DNA of 64,000 nt, from positions 42,450 through 106,449 of the forward strand of contig CAOJJB010000006.1 of NCBI GenBank assembly GCA_948436975.1, in the 5' to 3' direction. The stretch comes from an uncultured Clostridium sp. (GTDB lineage Bacteria > Bacillota > Clostridia > TANB77 > CAG-508). The translations under genes were made by a program, and so were the position numbers. The notes below the pieces were generated by a model. That model saw only the letters and a list, made by a program, of their open reading frames with translations. It ran no database searches and was not told the DNA's origin. This document shows positions 29,605 through 38,945 of the stretch, one piece after another. Positions within the stretch are counted from its first letter, which is position 1, and each line of letters opens with the position of its first letter.

Positions 29605-32532
29605 TTAATTATTATTAATAGTGTTATTTATACTCATTGTATTTTCTATTACATTATTTGTATTAAAAATATTTTGATTATTATTTTGTTCTAATTCTTT
29701 ATTTTCTTTTTCTTGTTCTTCAAGTTCATTTTTTCTTGCTACTTCTAATTGATTTATTATATTTTGAAGACTTGATATATCTTTTCCAATCATTTCAAAA
29801 TCATTTGATGTTAATGAATCTGTTAAGTTATTATTAGCTTTTATAACTGAGTCTATTAAATTTTCTATATCTTCTGGATCTATAATTTCTAAGTCAACTG
29901 CATATTCATCATTTAATAAATTAGATATTGCACTTTTTAAATTATCACCTATTGATACTTTATTTCCAGATGCTACTATTACTTTCTTTAATACTGGTAT
30001 TTCACTTTCATTTAACATAACCTGATATACTGGTTCTACATACAATAATGAATTATTTATAGGTACTATTATCATATCTTTTATTAATTTTGTTCCAGTA
30101 GTATTTAATTCTGATAATTCTTTTGATATTGTTGCATCTTGTTCTATTTGATTATTAAGTTGCATAATTCCTACAATATTACTTTCAGAATTAAATTTAT
30201 ATAAAGATAATACTTGTTTTCCATCTCTTACTGTTCCTACTAAATAAGATAATATATTTTGTTTTTTATATTTATTATATGTTACTACTAATCCTAATTC
30301 TGATTCTTTATTATCAATTGTTTTTAAAATTGTATAATATGGTTTCATTGCATCACCTGCAATTGTTGACTTTGTTGTTGAAGCATTTGTAGTTACTTGC
30401 CATATATCATCAGCTCTATATAAAGTATCTTCACTTATATCATGATATATATTTACCATATTTGCTTGAATATTATACAAAAATTCTGGATATACTAAAT
30501 GCTCTTTTATGCTTTTTGGTAATTCTTCTTCTATAAATAATTTTGGATACATATTTCTATATGTCATAATTATAGGATCTGTTTTATCTGTTATATAAAA
30601 TGTTGTTGTACCATCATATGCATCAATTAATACTTTTACAGAATTTCTAATATAATTTATTTTTTCTTTATATCCTTTTATATTTATTGTAGTTGGTTGA
30701 GAGTAAGGGTATAATGATGATCTTGTATATCCATCTAATACCCAAACTAATCTTCCTTCATCTGTAATAACTAAATATGGATTTTCATCATATAATACAT
30801 CTGGTAAAACTTTCTTTGCTCTTTCTATTATATTTCTATTTGACATTATTTTAGTATTTTCTGTTATTTTAGATGAAAAAGCTAATTTTAAATTTTTCTC
30901 TTTAATAGCTAAAACTAATCTATCTAGAAATCCTATTGATAATCCTGCTTTTCCTTCATAAATATTTTCTTCATTTGTAGTAGCTGTTATTGGATAATCA
31001 TATTCTTTTCCAAAAGATGTATTTACCATAATTGTACTATTAGTTTCTAATCCAAAATAAATTCTTGGTTCTTTTATATTTAAAATATCTTCACTAGTAA
31101 AATCTGATAATATATACTCTGCATATCCATCTGAGTCTGAGTCTGTTGCTGCACTTACTACTGTTGAATATCCATGTGTATATTTAAAAGTCTTATTGTT
31201 ATAACTTATTGTTGAATCATTTAATATTTCACGTGGTGTTATATATACTAATTTATCTTCATCTTTTATTTTATAAATAGCTAAAAATGTGTTTTCATAA
31301 TTGTAATAAACACTATTTTCTTGATGTTCTGAAACGGCATTTAGTGTAACATTTTCAGTTATTAGTGGTATATTATTTATAACATCTTGATTGTTAGATA
31401 CTTGTTCTGATGTTATTGAATTATAATTTCCTAAATTTTGTTGATCTATATTTATTCCATAAGCTTCTTTTGTATTTTTTATGTTATACCCAATATATTC
31501 TTTTTCATTGTCTAATTCATTATTTTTTACATGAATTGTTTGAAAATAAGTCATAACTATAAATAATCCAACTAAATATGCTGGTACTAACAAAATTGAA
31601 ACCATTGCTTGATTAAAATTCTGTTTTTTTACATATTTTAGTAGTCTTAATACAGCTAGTATTATAACTATACTTAAAATTCTATATCCCCATAATTTTA
31701 TTGTTACATCTGTTTTTCCTGCTCCTGTAATTTCTGTTGTAACTTCATCGCCCACTGTAACCATTGTTCCTGTTAAAATATTTTGTGAACCTATAAAAAC
31801 ATAAGTACAAAAAGCTATTGTTATTAAAACTATTATAAATAATTCTTGTTTTACAAAGAGATTTCTTTTTAATGTTTCTCCACTCACTCCATCAAAATAA
31901 ACATTTAATGTTATTATGTAGTAAAGTGCTGTATAAATTATTTCAATTACTAATACTTCTATTATAAAAATTAATAAAGTTTGTATAAATGGTAATGAAA
32001 ACATATAATATCCTATATCTGTTCCAAAAATAGGATCTGTTTGTCCAAATACTGCTGCATTTATAAATAAAGAAAATTTATCTGTTAACATTTTAGAAGC
32101 TACCATACCACCTAAAATAGCTAAAATTATACTTAGACTTTTGTTTGGTAATTTAGGCATTTCTTTTTTTTCTTCTTCAAAAAACTTTTTTAACCCTCTT
32201 TTAGTAAATTTATTTAGAACATAAGTAAATATATATACTAATATTGAAGATACTCCAAATATTGTATATTTATTTCTTATATTTTGATAAAATACATCTT
32301 CATATTCTTGGCTAATTTCTGTAATATTTAAGTATTCTGATCTAAAAGATATAAAACTTCCTATTGCAAATATTAATAATACTAAAAATACTAATATTGT
32401 TCTTATTCCTAATCTTTTTTTTGATTTTTTTTCTACTTTTTTTTGTTTATTTGATTTATTTTCATTTTCTTCAGTTTTTAAATTATTATTTAATTTCTTA
32501 TCTTTTGAGATGTTATTATTTTCTTTTTCCAT
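29605..32532 (-). CDS. UPF0182 family membrane protein
   Basis: 975 residues from ATG 32532 (GAAAGGAT upstream); an in-frame TTG 18 nt earlier is unlikely. The N-terminus is a Lys/Asn-rich cytosolic tail, then about seven membrane segments (roughly 45-340), and a long extracellular domain. Conserved UPF0182 sequences are seen at TDPIFGTDIGYYMFSLPF, RSLY-like YTRSSLYPYSQ and PEFLYNIQANM. The C-terminal tail (about 920-975) is low-complexity Glu/Asn-rich. Family of unknown function, widespread in Firmicutes and Actinobacteria. Confidence 0.93.
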   Translation of the reverse strand: MEKENNNISKDKKLNNNLKTEENENKSNKQKKVEKKSKKRLGIRTILVFLVLLIFAIGSFISFRSEYLNITEISQEYEDVFYQNIRNKYTIFGVSSILVYIFTYVLNKFTKRGLKKFFEEEKKEMPKLPNKSLSIILAILGGMVASKMLTDKFSLFINAAVFGQTDPIFGTDIGYYMFSLPFIQTLLIFIIEVLVIEIIYTALYYIITLNVYFDGVSGETLKRNLFVKQELFIIVLITIAFCTYVFIGSQNILTGTMVTVGDEVTTEITGAGKTDVTIKLWGYRILSIVIILAVLRLLKYVKKQNFNQAMVSILLVPAYLVGLFIVMTYFQTIHVKNNELDNEKEYIGYNIKNTKEAYGINIDQQNLGNYNSITSEQVSNNQDVINNIPLITENVTLNAVSEHQENSVYYNYENTFLAIYKIKDEDKLVYITPREILNDSTISYNNKTFKYTHGYSTVVSAATDSDSDGYAEYILSDFTSEDILNIKEPRIYFGLETNSTIMVNTSFGKEYDYPITATTNEENIYEGKAGLSIGFLDRLVLAIKEKNLKLAFSSKITENTKIMSNRNIIERAKKVLPDVLYDENPYLVITDEGRLVWVLDGYTRSSLYPYSQPTTINIKGYKEKINYIRNSVKVLIDAYDGTTTFYITDKTDPIIMTYRNMYPKLFIEEELPKSIKEHLVYPEFLYNIQANMVNIYHDISEDTLYRADDIWQVTTNASTTKSTIAGDAMKPYYTILKTIDNKESELGLVVTYNKYKKQNILSYLVGTVRDGKQVLSLYKFNSESNIVGIMQLNNQIEQDATISKELSELNTTGTKLIKDMIIVPINNSLLYVEPVYQVMLNESEIPVLKKVIVASGNKVSIGDNLKSAISNLLNDEYAVDLEIIDPEDIENLIDSVIKANNNLTDSLTSNDFEMIGKDISSLQNIINQLEVARKNELEEQEKENKELEQNNNQNIFNTNNVIENTMSINNTINNN

Positions 32533-32553
32533 TTTTTTATCCTTTCTCAAAAA

Positions 32554-33459
32554 TTATATAATAGCATTTAAAAATTCTTCTGAATTAAATACTTGCATAT
32601 CGTCTATTTGTTCACCTACTCCAATATATTTTATTGGTATCTGATTTTCTGAAACAATTCCTAATACTACGCCTCCCTTTGCAGTCCCATCTAATTTTGT
32701 AAGAACTAATCCAGTTATATTAGTTGTTTCTTTAAAGGCTTTTACTTGAGATATTGCATTTTGTCCTGTTTCTGCATCTAAAACAAGTAATGTTTCTTTA
32801 CTTGAATTTGCCATTTCTTTTTCTATTACTTTATTTATTTTAAATAACTCGTCCATTAAATATTTTTTATTATGCAATCTTCCAGCTGTATCTATAATTA
32901 ATACATCTGCTCCACATTCTTTAGTTTTTTGAATAGCTTCAAAAACCACTGATGCTGGATCTGAACCTTCTTCTTTTTTTACAATTATACTTTGTGATCT
33001 TTTTGCCCATATCTCAAGTTGTTCAACTGCTGCTGCTCTGAAAGTATCTGCTGCAGCAACTACTACTTTTTTTCCTTGCTTTACTAAATTATTTGCAATT
33101 TTTCCAATAGATGTTGTTTTTCCAACTCCGTTTACTCCTACTACTAAAATTACAGATGGTTTTGTTGCTAAATTTAATTCTACATCTGCAACATCTAAAA
33201 TTTCTTTCATTATTTCTTTTAGTGCCTTTTTCACACTTTCTTCGTCTTCTATTTTTTCTTTTTTTATTTTTATTCTTAATTCATCTATAATCTTAACTGA
33301 TGTTTCCATTCCTATATCTGATATTACTAAAATTTCTTCTAATTCTTCTAATAATTCTTCATCTACTTTTCTAAAAACACTAAATACATCATTTATTTTC
33401 TCATCAATAGAACTTTTTGTTTTTCCTAATCCTTGTTTTAATTTATCAAAAAAACCCAT
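32554..33459 (-). CDS. ftsY: Signal recognition particle receptor FtsY
   Basis: 301 residues, short form without a long acidic A domain. The N domain (helical, 1-95) is followed by the SRP GTPase G domain: GVNGVGKTTSIGK (P-loop), DTFRAAAVEQL, DTAGRLHNK and TKLDGTAKGG. It docks the SRP-ribosome complex at the membrane. AAAAGGGGG precedes the ATG. ffh and ylxM are not present in the window. Confidence 0.98.
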   Translation of the reverse strand: MGFFDKLKQGLGKTKSSIDEKINDVFSVFRKVDEELLEELEEILVISDIGMETSVKIIDELRIKIKKEKIEDEESVKKALKEIMKEILDVADVELNLATKPSVILVVGVNGVGKTTSIGKIANNLVKQGKKVVVAAADTFRAAAVEQLEIWAKRSQSIIVKKEEGSDPASVVFEAIQKTKECGADVLIIDTAGRLHNKKYLMDELFKINKVIEKEMANSSKETLLVLDAETGQNAISQVKAFKETTNITGLVLTKLDGTAKGGVVLGIVSENQIPIKYIGVGEQIDDMQVFNSEEFLNAII

Positions 33460-33538
33460 AGATCCCCCTTTTATTTTTATCTTTTTATTTATATCATTAA
33501 AAGCTTAAAAAATCAATAGTTTTTGCCACTTTTATATA

Positions 33539-33567
33539 TTGCTTTTTGGGATATATCATGGTAGAAT
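33539..33567 (+). promoter_or_regulatory. Promoter of the OYE-kinase pair
   Basis: TTGCTT (33539-33544), 17-nt spacer, TAGAAT (33562-33567), about 50 nt before the start of the OYE gene. Confidence 0.6.
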
Positions 33568-33619
33568 TTATTTAATTATAATTTGAGTTCTTCAAAAATT
33601 ATTATGGGAGTTAAATAAA

Positions 33620-34684
33620 ATGAATATATTTGAAAAAGCTAAAATAAAAAACATTGAACTAAAAAATCGTTTTGTTCGTTCTGCAACAAATGAACACTTA
33701 GGAACTACAGATGGATGTATAACAGATGATTATATTAGAGTATATAAAAATTTAGCACAAAATGATATAGGTTTAATAATTACCTCACATATGGCTATTG
33801 ATAAAAATCAAAGAGCTGATACTACTCATATTTGTGTAAATGATATCAGAAATTTTGAAAAACTTAAAATATTAACAACTACTGTACATAATTATAATGC
33901 AAAAATAATTGCTCAAATTTCATATCCTGGTCATCATGGTAATAATGTTCCTAATCAAGTTGTAAAATCACCAAGCAGTACAAATAATTCTCAAGAAATG
34001 TCATATAAAGATATTATGCAATGTATTGAAAATCATGTAAAAGCCATTAAAATTTTACAAGAAACTGGATTTGATGGCATTCAATTACATATGGCTCATG
34101 GATATTTATTAAGTGAATTTTTAGATCCATTTTATAATAATCGTACTGACGATTTTGGAGGAACAATCGAAAATCGCTATAAAATTATTCATTCAATATT
34201 AATGGAAATAAAAAAAATTATCAAACCAAACTTTTTACTTACTGCTAAAATTGACACAATTTCCAAAAATAATGATGTTAACTTTCTTGCTCAACAAATT
34301 CAAATATGTAAATATTTAGAAATAGATGGTTTAGATGCAATTGAAATAAGTGGTCAAGGCTTCAAAAAATTTAATCAACCTATCCCCTATTTCTTAGAAA
34401 ATGCTCTAAAAATAAAAAATGAAATTTCTATTCCAATAATTTTAGTTGGTGGCTTTAGGAATATGTTTCAAATTGATAATGCTTTAAAAAAAGGGATTGA
34501 TTTTATTTCAATGTGTCGTCCTTTTATAGCTGAAGAAGATTTTATTAAAAAATTAAAAAATAATAAAGAAAGTATTTGTATAAATTGTAACAAATGCTTT
34601 GAAATTTTTAAAACTGAGCATAAACGTTGTATTTTAAGAAATGACATTATAAAACAATTAGAAATAAATTTTCCTACTATATAA
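33620..34684 (+). CDS. NADH:flavin oxidoreductase, Old Yellow Enzyme family (single domain)
   Basis: 354 residues, an FMN TIM barrel. The OYE hallmark HMAHGYLLSEFLDPFYNNRTDD then FGGTIENR is clear, as is the N-terminal FEKAKIKNIELKNRFVRSA. The C-terminus keeps four cysteines (CINCNKCF plus one 11 residues later) in the pattern used for a [4Fe-4S] cluster in 2,4-dienoyl-CoA and 2-enoate reductases, but the FAD/NAD domains that follow in those enzymes are absent. It probably reduces an alpha,beta-unsaturated carbonyl compound. GGGAG lies ahead of the ATG, and the kinase gene follows by 17 nt. Confidence 0.93.
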   Translation: MNIFEKAKIKNIELKNRFVRSATNEHLGTTDGCITDDYIRVYKNLAQNDIGLIITSHMAIDKNQRADTTHICVNDIRNFEKLKILTTTVHNYNAKIIAQISYPGHHGNNVPNQVVKSPSSTNNSQEMSYKDIMQCIENHVKAIKILQETGFDGIQLHMAHGYLLSEFLDPFYNNRTDDFGGTIENRYKIIHSILMEIKKIIKPNFLLTAKIDTISKNNDVNFLAQQIQICKYLEIDGLDAIEISGQGFKKFNQPIPYFLENALKIKNEISIPIILVGGFRNMFQIDNALKKGIDFISMCRPFIAEEDFIKKLKNNKESICINCNKCFEIFKTEHKRCILRNDIIKQLEINFPTI

Positions 34685-34701
34685 AAATTTGGAGAAATTT
34701 T

Positions 34702-35265
34702 ATGAAAAAAAAATATATATTAATAATAACAGGAATGCCAGCTACTGGAAAAACTACAAATGGTAAAAAAATTGCTAGAAAATTACATCTTCCCTTTTTT
34801 AGTAAAGATGCAATAAAAGAAATTTTATTTGATAGTATTAGTAACAACAATGCAAAATACGAAGATAAAAGAAAAATTGGAGTAACTAGTTATGATATAT
34901 TGTATTATCAAACAGAAGAATTAATGAAAGCTGGAATATCATTTATTTTAGAAAGTAATTTTGTAAAACAATCTAGCAATATATTAAAAAAGCTAATCTC
35001 AACATATAATTATACCTGTATTACAATTAGGTTTGAAAGTGATTTAAAAATATTACATAAAAGATTTTTAGAAAGAGAAACTACTTCTGAAAGACATCCT
35101 GGGCTAATTGCAAATGGTGTTTTTGATAATTTTGAAAATTTCAAAAAACAAAATGAAAAATGTAATGAATTTAAAATCAATAATAATGAAATAATTGTTG
35201 ATACTACTAACTTTAATAAAATTAATATTGATGAAATAATAAACTATATAAAAAAAATAACTTGA
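34702..35265 (+). CDS. P-loop kinase-like ATPase (AAA_33/zeta-like)
   Basis: 187 residues. Walker A GMPATGKTT near 9-17, then a DAI sequence (36-38) like the substrate-binding region of zeta-type and adenylate-like kinases, SFILESNF as a Walker-B-like strand, and ERETTSERH as a probable lid (Arg fingers). Such proteins phosphorylate small molecules or RNA ends. GGAGAAATTTT precedes the ATG, and it is cotranscribed with the OYE gene. No antitoxin gene accompanies it, so I do not call a toxin. Ends at TGA. Confidence 0.8.
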   Translation: MKKKYILIITGMPATGKTTNGKKIARKLHLPFFSKDAIKEILFDSISNNNAKYEDKRKIGVTSYDILYYQTEELMKAGISFILESNFVKQSSNILKKLISTYNYTCITIRFESDLKILHKRFLERETTSERHPGLIANGVFDNFENFKKQNEKCNEFKINNNEIIVDTTNFNKINIDEIINYIKKIT

Positions 35266-35291
35266 GGTATTAACTTAAAACCTCAAGTTAT
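35257..35291. terminator. Bidirectional terminator between the kinase gene and asnB
   Basis: A perfect 12-bp stem (35257-35268 with 35280-35291) and 11-nt loop, flanked by A-run on one side and T-run on the other. Convergent genes share it. Confidence 0.85.
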
Positions 35292-35301
35292 TTTTATATT
35301 T

Positions 35302-37149
35302 TTATAACTCAATTTTAGGTTGATATTTCTCAAGCCACATATTAACTTGACAAAGATATGACATAAGTTGAGGGCCAGTCATCAACTGACCAAACCATGG
35401 TCTTGTAAAAGCCTTACCATCAGTATTTATAATATCTAAAATATATTGTCTATTAAGCAACTTATTTATAGGAGCATCTTCCCTCTCCATAATTTTAGAT
35501 AATTTACTTTTAACAATTTTTAAATAATTTGGATTATGAGTTTTTGGATATGGACTCTTTTTTCTATATATAATTTCTTCTGGTAATAGTCCTTCCATTG
35601 CATATCTAAGTAATCCTTTTTCCCTTCCTTTATACGCTTTCATTTCCCAAGGAATATTCCAAGCATATTCTACTATTCTATAATCACAAAATGGTACTCT
35701 AACTTCAAACCCATTATACATACACATTCTATCTGTTCTATCTAATAATGTTTGCATAAACCAATTAGAAGTCAAATAAATTAATTTTCTGTGTAATTTA
35801 TTATCCTCAGTATCTGTTTCTAAACATTTCACCTTTTCAAGTTCTTGTTCATATTTCTCTTTTACATATTCTTTAATAGAAACTTCATTAGAGATATTTG
35901 GATTTAATAAGTTTTGCCTCTCTTCTAAAGCAATAGACCATGGAAATGTATTACTATTTAAAGCATCCTCTCTAAAATACCAAGGATAACCACCAAAAAT
36001 TTCATCAGCACATTCACCTGAAAGAGCAACAGTAATATCTTTTTTTACCTCTTTAAAAAATAATAGATATGATGAATCTACATCTGCCATTCCAGGAAAG
36101 TCTCTTGCAACAAGAGCATCTTCTAATCCATCTACTAATTCTGGTGTATCTAAAACAATTCTATGATGATTAGTATCTAAATAATTAACCATTATATCTA
36201 TATAGTAATTATCTGTATTCGGTTGAAAATCACTTTTAACAAAATTTTTATCTTGATCTACATAATCTACTGAAAAAGTATCTAATTTTTTACCATATTT
36301 TTCTTTGTAATAATCACTTGCATATTTAGAAATAATACTTGAATCTAATCCACCAGAAAGAAGTGTTCCTATTGGTACATCTGATACTAACTGTCTTTCA
36401 ATAGAATCTTTTAACAAAAATCGTAGTTTTTCACAAGTAGTTTCTAAATCATCTGTATGTTCTTTTGTTTCTATCTCCCAATATCTTTCTTTTCTTATTC
36501 CATCTTTATTATAAACTAAAAAATGAGCTGATTCTAACTCTTCTATACCTCTAAATGGACTTACTCCTGGAGAATGACTAGGTCCAATACCAAACAACTC
36601 TGCTACTCCTGTTTTGTCAATTGCTTTTTCAACTTTTGGATGTTGTAAAAGAACTTTTACTTCTGAACCAAAAATTAGGTTATTTTCTGAAAAAGTATAA
36701 TATAATGGTTTTATTCCAAAATGATCCCTAGCAATAAATATTTCACCTTTTTTATCATTCCAAATTGCAAAAGCAAAAATTCCATTTAAATATTTACAAA
36801 TATCTTTACCATAAAAAATATATGCTTTTAATAATACTTCTGTATCTGAATGTCCCTTAAATATAAAACCATTACTTTTTAAAACTTCTCTTAACTCTTT
36901 TGTATTATAAAGTTGACCATTATAAACAATTGTGTATGTAACTTCATCAACTCTAAAACTCATTGGCTGTTTTCCATTTTCTATGTCTATAATACTAAGT
37001 CTTCTATGACCTAAATTAGCATGTTTAGAAAAATACAATCCATCTTCATCTGGCCCTCTTTTTGTTAATGTTTTTGTCATATTTTTAATAATGTAATAAT
37101 CATTTGATATGTCTTCCTTATAATTGACAATTCCTGCAATTCCACACAT
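35302..37149 (-). CDS. asnB: Asparagine synthase (glutamine-hydrolysing)
   Basis: 615 residues from ATG 37149, which follows AAGGAG and places Cys2 at the mature N-terminus, as class II glutaminases need; an in-frame start 18 nt earlier would bury this Cys. N-terminal Ntn glutaminase (MCGIAGIVNY, RGPDEDG, LGHRRLSIID, YNGQLYN) makes ammonia; the synthetase domain has LSGGLDSS (PP-loop), ECADEIFGGY and EVRVPFCDYRIVE. It makes Asn from Asp, Gln and ATP. Its 3' end shares a terminator with the kinase gene. Confidence 0.96.
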   Translation of the reverse strand: MCGIAGIVNYKEDISNDYYIIKNMTKTLTKRGPDEDGLYFSKHANLGHRRLSIIDIENGKQPMSFRVDEVTYTIVYNGQLYNTKELREVLKSNGFIFKGHSDTEVLLKAYIFYGKDICKYLNGIFAFAIWNDKKGEIFIARDHFGIKPLYYTFSENNLIFGSEVKVLLQHPKVEKAIDKTGVAELFGIGPSHSPGVSPFRGIEELESAHFLVYNKDGIRKERYWEIETKEHTDDLETTCEKLRFLLKDSIERQLVSDVPIGTLLSGGLDSSIISKYASDYYKEKYGKKLDTFSVDYVDQDKNFVKSDFQPNTDNYYIDIMVNYLDTNHHRIVLDTPELVDGLEDALVARDFPGMADVDSSYLLFFKEVKKDITVALSGECADEIFGGYPWYFREDALNSNTFPWSIALEERQNLLNPNISNEVSIKEYVKEKYEQELEKVKCLETDTEDNKLHRKLIYLTSNWFMQTLLDRTDRMCMYNGFEVRVPFCDYRIVEYAWNIPWEMKAYKGREKGLLRYAMEGLLPEEIIYRKKSPYPKTHNPNYLKIVKSKLSKIMEREDAPINKLLNRQYILDIINTDGKAFTRPWFGQLMTGPQLMSYLCQVNMWLEKYQPKIEL

Positions 37150-37245
37150 AAAAAACTCCTTACACAAAATATATTCTAATTACATTTTATGCAAGAAGTT
37201 ATATTATATGTTATAAATTTTATTTTAATAAAATTGCAAGTAGTC

Positions 37246-37274
37246 TTGACTTTTTATGTAAATTATAGTAAAAT
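37246..37274 (+). promoter_or_regulatory. Promoter of the 61-codon gene
   Basis: TTGACT (37246-37251), 17-nt spacer, TAAAAT (37269-37274). Transcription would begin near 37281. Confidence 0.75.
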
Positions 37275-37280
37275 TAATTT

Positions 37281-37381
37281 GTTTTCGAGTACGAAGTACT
37301 TATGTGTGTAGCAACTCAAAATCAAATTTGGAGGTTGTTACAAAGCCTCCAGATTGATAATTTAAAGGAGGAAAATATCTT
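37281..37381 (+). other. Structured leader of the 61-codon gene
   Basis: Two hairpins are visible: AGTAC-GAA-GTACT (37288-37300), and a second in which ATCAA (37321-37325) plus TGGAGG (37329-37334) pair with CCTCCA (37346-37351) plus TTGAT (37354-37358). An AAAGGAGG ribosome site lies just past it (about 37364-37371). Could be a regulatory 5' leader or simply a stabilising structure. Confidence 0.5.
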
Positions 37382-37567
37382 ATGAGTAAACAAAAAGTAA
37401 TTGTCCCTGATGTTAACGCCGCCATCTATGAGTCCATCCGGAAAGCAAGCAGCAAAGTGCAGGAAATTCCACTTCCAAAAACTGTAGACATGAATGCTTT
37501 CAATAAAAAAATGCAGAATTTTCAGGACGATGTGGCCAAAAGATTAGCAGCAAATCTTGGCAAGTAA
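37382..37567 (+). CDS. Small basic protein of foreign composition
   Basis: 61 residues with an excellent ribosome site (AAAGGAGG). Sequence MSKQKVIVPDVNAAIYESIR...LAANLGK has no Cys, no signal peptide and no membrane segment, mostly helical. Codons (GCC, ATC, CGG, CAG, GTG) are much richer in GC than in every neighbour. It carries its own promoter, leader and terminator between divergent/convergent AT-rich genes. I do not recognise a family. These signs suggest acquisition from a less AT-rich relative; high expression is possible. Confidence 0.7.
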   Translation: MSKQKVIVPDVNAAIYESIRKASSKVQEIPLPKTVDMNAFNKKMQNFQDDVAKRLAANLGK

Positions 37568-37603
37568 TTTTTCACAGTAGTTTGTTTCTCTGTTATAAAA
37601 TGG

Positions 37604-37640
37604 AAAAACCTCTCAGCGCAACCGCAGCTGAGAGGTTTTT
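37604..37640. terminator. Strong terminator between the 61-codon gene and the MFS gene
   Basis: A perfect 14-bp stem (37604-37617 with 37627-37640) with a 9-nt GC-rich loop and A- and T-runs built into its ends. It can serve both convergent genes. Confidence 0.9.
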
Positions 37641-37645
37641 CTGTG

Positions 37646-38914
37646 CTATTTAACATCTTTTATGTATTCTATATCTTTTTTGTCATACTCTTCTGGTGCT
37701 AATCCAACTCTAGATTTCATATATGCTAAAACTAACAATATAACGAAAAGTCCTACTACACCTATTATAATATAAGCTTGACTTGTATTATAATATTCTA
37801 ATAATAATCCTGCTATAAAAGAAATTGAAATTCTTCCTAATCCTTTTATTACTCTAGCTGTTGATAAAATTTTAGTTCTAATATCTGATGTTGTAAAATT
37901 AGTTAAATATTTTCCTTCTAACACCCAATATGGTGCTCTTAAAAAATGTTGAACAATAAATGCAAACATAACAATTACAAGTGTAATACTACTATTTAAT
38001 TTCAAAAAAGTAATTCCTCCAGCTAAGATAAATGAACAAAATATTGGTATAGATAAAAATGCTAATGTTTTATTTTTAAATCTTTCATGTATTTTCCCTT
38101 GGTATTGCACAGCAAAACATTGAACTAGTGATAATAAAGCAAAAATAATACCAAAATATTGTGGTTGTATTTGAAGATCCTTAAGCAAACTTTTTTCATA
38201 TGTAGAAATCATCATTAATACACCAACAAATATTGATGCAAAAAACATTAATGCTTTTAATCTATTTGAATTTATAATAAATTTAAAACCTTGTTTTATA
38301 TCTTTTAGAGATTCAGATATAGTAGTTTTTTCCTTTTTTTCCGATTCTATTTCTTCAAGCCTACAAGCAATAATTACAGCTAACAATGATAATAAACTTG
38401 ATAATATAATTGGTATATATGGATTAAGTACATATAAAAAGCCTGATAATACTAAAGATATTGAATTTAAAATATAGCTAAAAGAACATGCTTTAGCATC
38501 TATATTTCCAAAAGAGTTTTTCCCTTTACATACACTTGTAGCATCATATAACAATGAACTTTGTGCAACTTCTTTTATTGCATCTCCTAATGAAGAAAAT
38601 AAATATGCTATTATTAAAAAAACAAAATTATTTGCAAATATCATCATTAAAATTTGTATTGTTAATAAAGCAGAACCTAATATTAAGGATTTTCTATTTC
38701 CTATTCGTTCTATTATTATACAAGCTGGTATTGAAAATAATATTAAAAAAAGTGCATATATTGATTCTGCATACATTATTTTAGAAGCTTCTATCCCTTT
38801 TACTTCTGATAGAAATAAAAATATTATTGCTGAATAAAATAGCGGATCCCATCCTATTCCTTTATATATTGGATATATTCTTCTATTGTATTTCATTGCT
38901 ATATCTTTTTTCAT
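37646..38914 (-). CDS. MFS transporter
   Basis: 422 residues, about 12 hydrophobic segments with a cytosolic loop near the middle (EEIESEKKEKTTISESL). The A-motif-like IERIGNRKSLILGS lies between segments 2 and 3. Substrate not recognisable; efflux is most common for this layout. AAGGAG precedes the ATG. It follows mutS by 31 nt on the same strand. Confidence 0.87.
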   Translation of the reverse strand: MKKDIAMKYNRRIYPIYKGIGWDPLFYSAIIFLFLSEVKGIEASKIMYAESIYALFLILFSIPACIIIERIGNRKSLILGSALLTIQILMMIFANNFVFLIIAYLFSSLGDAIKEVAQSSLLYDATSVCKGKNSFGNIDAKACSFSYILNSISLVLSGFLYVLNPYIPIILSSLLSLLAVIIACRLEEIESEKKEKTTISESLKDIKQGFKFIINSNRLKALMFFASIFVGVLMMISTYEKSLLKDLQIQPQYFGIIFALLSLVQCFAVQYQGKIHERFKNKTLAFLSIPIFCSFILAGGITFLKLNSSITLVIVMFAFIVQHFLRAPYWVLEGKYLTNFTTSDIRTKILSTARVIKGLGRISISFIAGLLLEYYNTSQAYIIIGVVGLFVILLVLAYMKSRVGLAPEEYDKKDIEYIKDVK

Positions 38915-38945
38915 ATACTTTCTCCTTAGTAAATTTATTAATATA

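Noticed and set aside
34702-35265. Zeta-type toxin.
   Set aside because: P-loop kinase only; it is coupled to a flavin enzyme and no antitoxin-sized gene precedes it.
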